Shown piece by piece: positions 4,996 to 6,358 of a stretch of DNA of 6,358 bases (within the stretch, counting starts at the first letter, position 1; the number at the start of each line of letters is the position of its first letter). A program made the translations under genes and the position numbers. A model generated the notes under the pieces. The model was not told the origin of the DNA and searched no databases. It was given only the letters and a program-made list of their open reading frames with translations. Source of the stretch: Verrucomicrobiota bacterium (GTDB lineage: Bacteria > Verrucomicrobiota > Verrucomicrobiia > Limisphaerales > UBA11320); NCBI GenBank assembly GCA_016871475.1, contig VHDG01000241.1:1-6358 (forward strand), given 5' to 3'.

Positions 4996-6358
4996 ATGAG
5001 CGCATCGCACAACGTAAAGCCTCCGTTTGCCTCGGCCTTGGCAGCCATCGCCTGCCTGATGAGCCTCCCCGCCGGGGGGCAGGTCTTCGGACCAGAAGGA
5101 GCGGAATATCAGATTATAGGCCCGATAGCTGGTGACCAGATGCATGCTGCTCTCGCGTTGCGCGATGGCTATGGGTTCGTGGTCTGGCAGGACAGCAGGT
5201 CCGACGGTGAAGGAAGTGGAATCGGGGCGCGCCAGTTGGGTGGGACGTTCAATTCTGGTACCTCCCCCAGTTTCAGGGTTAACTCCAGTCGCGGTGGTGA
5301 TCAGGAAAAACCGAAGGTTGCCGTACTGACTGACAAATCCACCTTGTTCGTCTGGCAAACCGGAACGGAGGGTGCCCAGAAAATTGTTGGAAGGATCCTC
5401 CTGGCTAACGGTGCATTCGCCGGACAAGAGTTCGACATCAGCGACCCAGCCGCTGGGGCTTCGATCGACCCGGATATCGCTGCGCTACCTGGCGGCAAGG
5501 CCGCTGTAACCTGGTCAACTTTCGGTCCAGACGGGGATCTGCAGGGCGTGTTTGGGCAGGTCATTGGTTCAGGCGGAATCAGCCCGGAGGGATTTGTATT
5601 TCAAGCCAACCAGTTTTTTAGGTTTAACCAGCGCAATCCCAGCGTTTCAGCGCTCTCGGATGGCCGATTTGTGATCGCCTGGATCAGCGAGCAGCAGCGC
5701 CTCGTCGGGAGTGAGGCAGGGACCAAGCCCAGCGTGGATGTTTACGCTCGAATTTTTGAATCTAGCGGAGAGCCTGCCTCATTAGAGTTTCGACTCAATG
5801 AGAGCAATCAGATATGTGCCAACCCATCCATAGCCGGCCTTCAGGGTGGGGGATTCCTCGCGTCGTGGACTGAACGTTCACTCATTCGATCGAACAGCTG
5901 GGACGTGCGTGTCAGTTGGCACTCCTCCAGCGGCGCCGCCGTGGGTTCGAAGCAACTCGCCAATTCATTTCTCCCGGGCGATCAAATCCTGCCGTCCGTC
6001 GCAGTGCTAGGGGATCGTCAACTCGTGGCTTGGACCTCCACTTATCAGGACGGAAATCGGGAGGGTGTTTATGCACAGCTTTTCAGGAACGGGGCCAAAG
6101 TAGGTGACGAGTTTCGTGTGAACGACTGGATCTTGGGGCGCCAGATCCATCCGGTAGTCGCCAGTGATAATCAGAATCGTTTGGCCGTTGTCTGGTCCAG
6201 TTTTGTCGGAACCCAGGGCTTCGATCTTCATGCGAAGCGGTACAGCCTCGCTGGCACGCTTCCCTCCCCCGATTCACCCATGGCTGTCCCCTTTGGCTTT
6301 GGGGGCATTCAGGTGTCCTGGGCACCCGTGGGGGGCTATCCTAGCGCCAGCTTTGAGC
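4996..6358 (+). CDS. Exported protein with seven Trp-centred repeats (putative beta-propeller) and start of an FN3-like domain (partial)
   Basis: The frame is open from ATG 4996 to the window end, 454 codons with no stop; the 3' part is missing. Residues 9-27 resemble a Sec signal peptide with a short hydrophobic core (about 11-25) and probable cleavage near PAGGQ. Residues 43-419 consist of seven repeats of about 53-62 residues. Each has a strand pattern like 'P.vA.L.dg.fvv.W', then a variable loop and a 'gvyaq.f...G..vG.ef.vN' strand pair. The Trp positions are 64, 120, 173, 229, 291, 346 and 400. Similar repeats occur in large secreted or surface proteins of many bacteria, often before adhesion domains. 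After a Pro-rich linker, residues 437-454 (IQVSWAPVGGYPSASFE) look like the start of a fibronectin type III domain. No enzyme motif is visible. The gene starts 37 bases after the secretin stop without a terminator between, so read-through is possible. No good Shine-Dalgarno site is seen; a TAG at 4969 rules out earlier starts. Confidence 0.82.
   Translation, partial: MSASHNVKPPFASALAAIACLMSLPAGGQVFGPEGAEYQIIGPIAGDQMHAALALRDGYGFVVWQDSRSDGEGSGIGARQLGGTFNSGTSPSFRVNSSRGGDQEKPKVAVLTDKSTLFVWQTGTEGAQKIVGRILLANGAFAGQEFDISDPAAGASIDPDIAALPGGKAAVTWSTFGPDGDLQGVFGQVIGSGGISPEGFVFQANQFFRFNQRNPSVSALSDGRFVIAWISEQQRLVGSEAGTKPSVDVYARIFESSGEPASLEFRLNESNQICANPSIAGLQGGGFLASWTERSLIRSNSWDVRVSWHSSSGAAVGSKQLANSFLPGDQILPSVAVLGDRQLVAWTSTYQDGNREGVYAQLFRNGAKVGDEFRVNDWILGRQIHPVVASDNQNRLAVVWSSFVGTQGFDLHAKRYSLAGTLPSPDSPMAVPFGFGGIQVSWAPVGGYPSASFE
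5122..6252 (+). repeat. Seven degenerate protein repeats, probable seven-bladed beta-propeller
   Basis: These are protein-level repeats in the gene starting at 4996. The seven conserved Trp codons begin at 5185, 5353, 5512, 5680, 5866, 6031 and 6193. The spacing is 53 to 62 codons, and the repeats have diverged so far that no DNA repeat is visible. Blade 6 (AWTSTYQDGNREGVYAQLF) is closest to the consensus I know from other bacterial surface proteins. Blade 5 has an extra Trp (308) and is the least regular. Confidence 0.62.

Noticed and set aside
5047..5058. Cys20 of the downstream protein as a lipoprotein attachment site
   Set aside because: The preceding residues AIA do not fit a lipobox, which wants Leu or a similar residue at -3, and the hydrophobic stretch before Cys is too short. 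A signal peptidase I site near PAGGQ fits better.
5051..5083. GC-rich inverted repeat (CCTGCC with GGCAGG, nested CCCC with GGGG) as a terminator
   Set aside because: It has no following T run, contains a 10-base bulge, and lies inside the signal-peptide coding region of the gene at 4996. A translational effect is possible but unsupported.
4930..5427. A 165-codon minus-strand frame covering the secretin end and the start of the next gene
   Set aside because: It is antisense to the signal peptide and first propeller repeats of the gene at 4996. It shows no domain or export signal and depends on the same codon bias.

Overview
The window holds five genes, all on the + strand. The last three genes of a type IV pilus-like secretin cluster are complete, the gene upstream of them is cut by the left edge, and an exported repeat protein runs off the right edge. 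The best match I recognise is the Amuc_1098 to Amuc_1102 locus of Akkermansia and its relatives. The assignment to Verrucomicrobiota (PVC group) rests on that gene order, on protein similarity recalled from memory, and on the moderately GC-rich coding sequence with few recognisable Shine-Dalgarno sites. I cannot name a genus.

Layout: 1-323 is the C-terminal end of an upstream gene, in the position and with the fold pattern expected of a PilM/PilN-type inner-membrane component. 329-1282 encodes a 317-residue single-pass protein resembling Amuc_1100. 1292-2128 encodes a 278-residue single-pass protein resembling Amuc_1099, in the role filled elsewhere by PilP or GspC. 2172-4958 encodes the secretin (Amuc_1098/PilQ/GspD superfamily), with a signal peptide, a TPR-like N-terminal region and large glycine-rich insertions. 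Gaps between these genes are 5, 9 and 43 bases with no terminator, so they probably form one transcript. After 37 bases a fifth gene starts at 4996 and is still open at 6358. It encodes an exported protein with seven Trp-centred repeats, probably a seven-bladed beta-propeller, followed by the start of what looks like a fibronectin type III domain.

Proposed joint function: the first three proteins form the inner-membrane and periplasmic alignment complex, and the secretin forms the outer-membrane pore for a type IV pilus or related type II secretion machine. The fifth protein could be a surface or secreted partner, but only proximity supports that. No pilin, ATPase or prepilin peptidase gene is present here, so the exported substrate cannot be told from this window.

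There are no tRNA or rRNA genes, CRISPR arrays or insertion sequences, and no non-coding stretch longer than 43 bases. The most notable signals are the interruption of the secretin ring-building domain and of its gate region by poly-glycine inserts, the replacement of the usual PilQ AMIN region by TPR-like helices, and the uncharacterised propeller protein next door.
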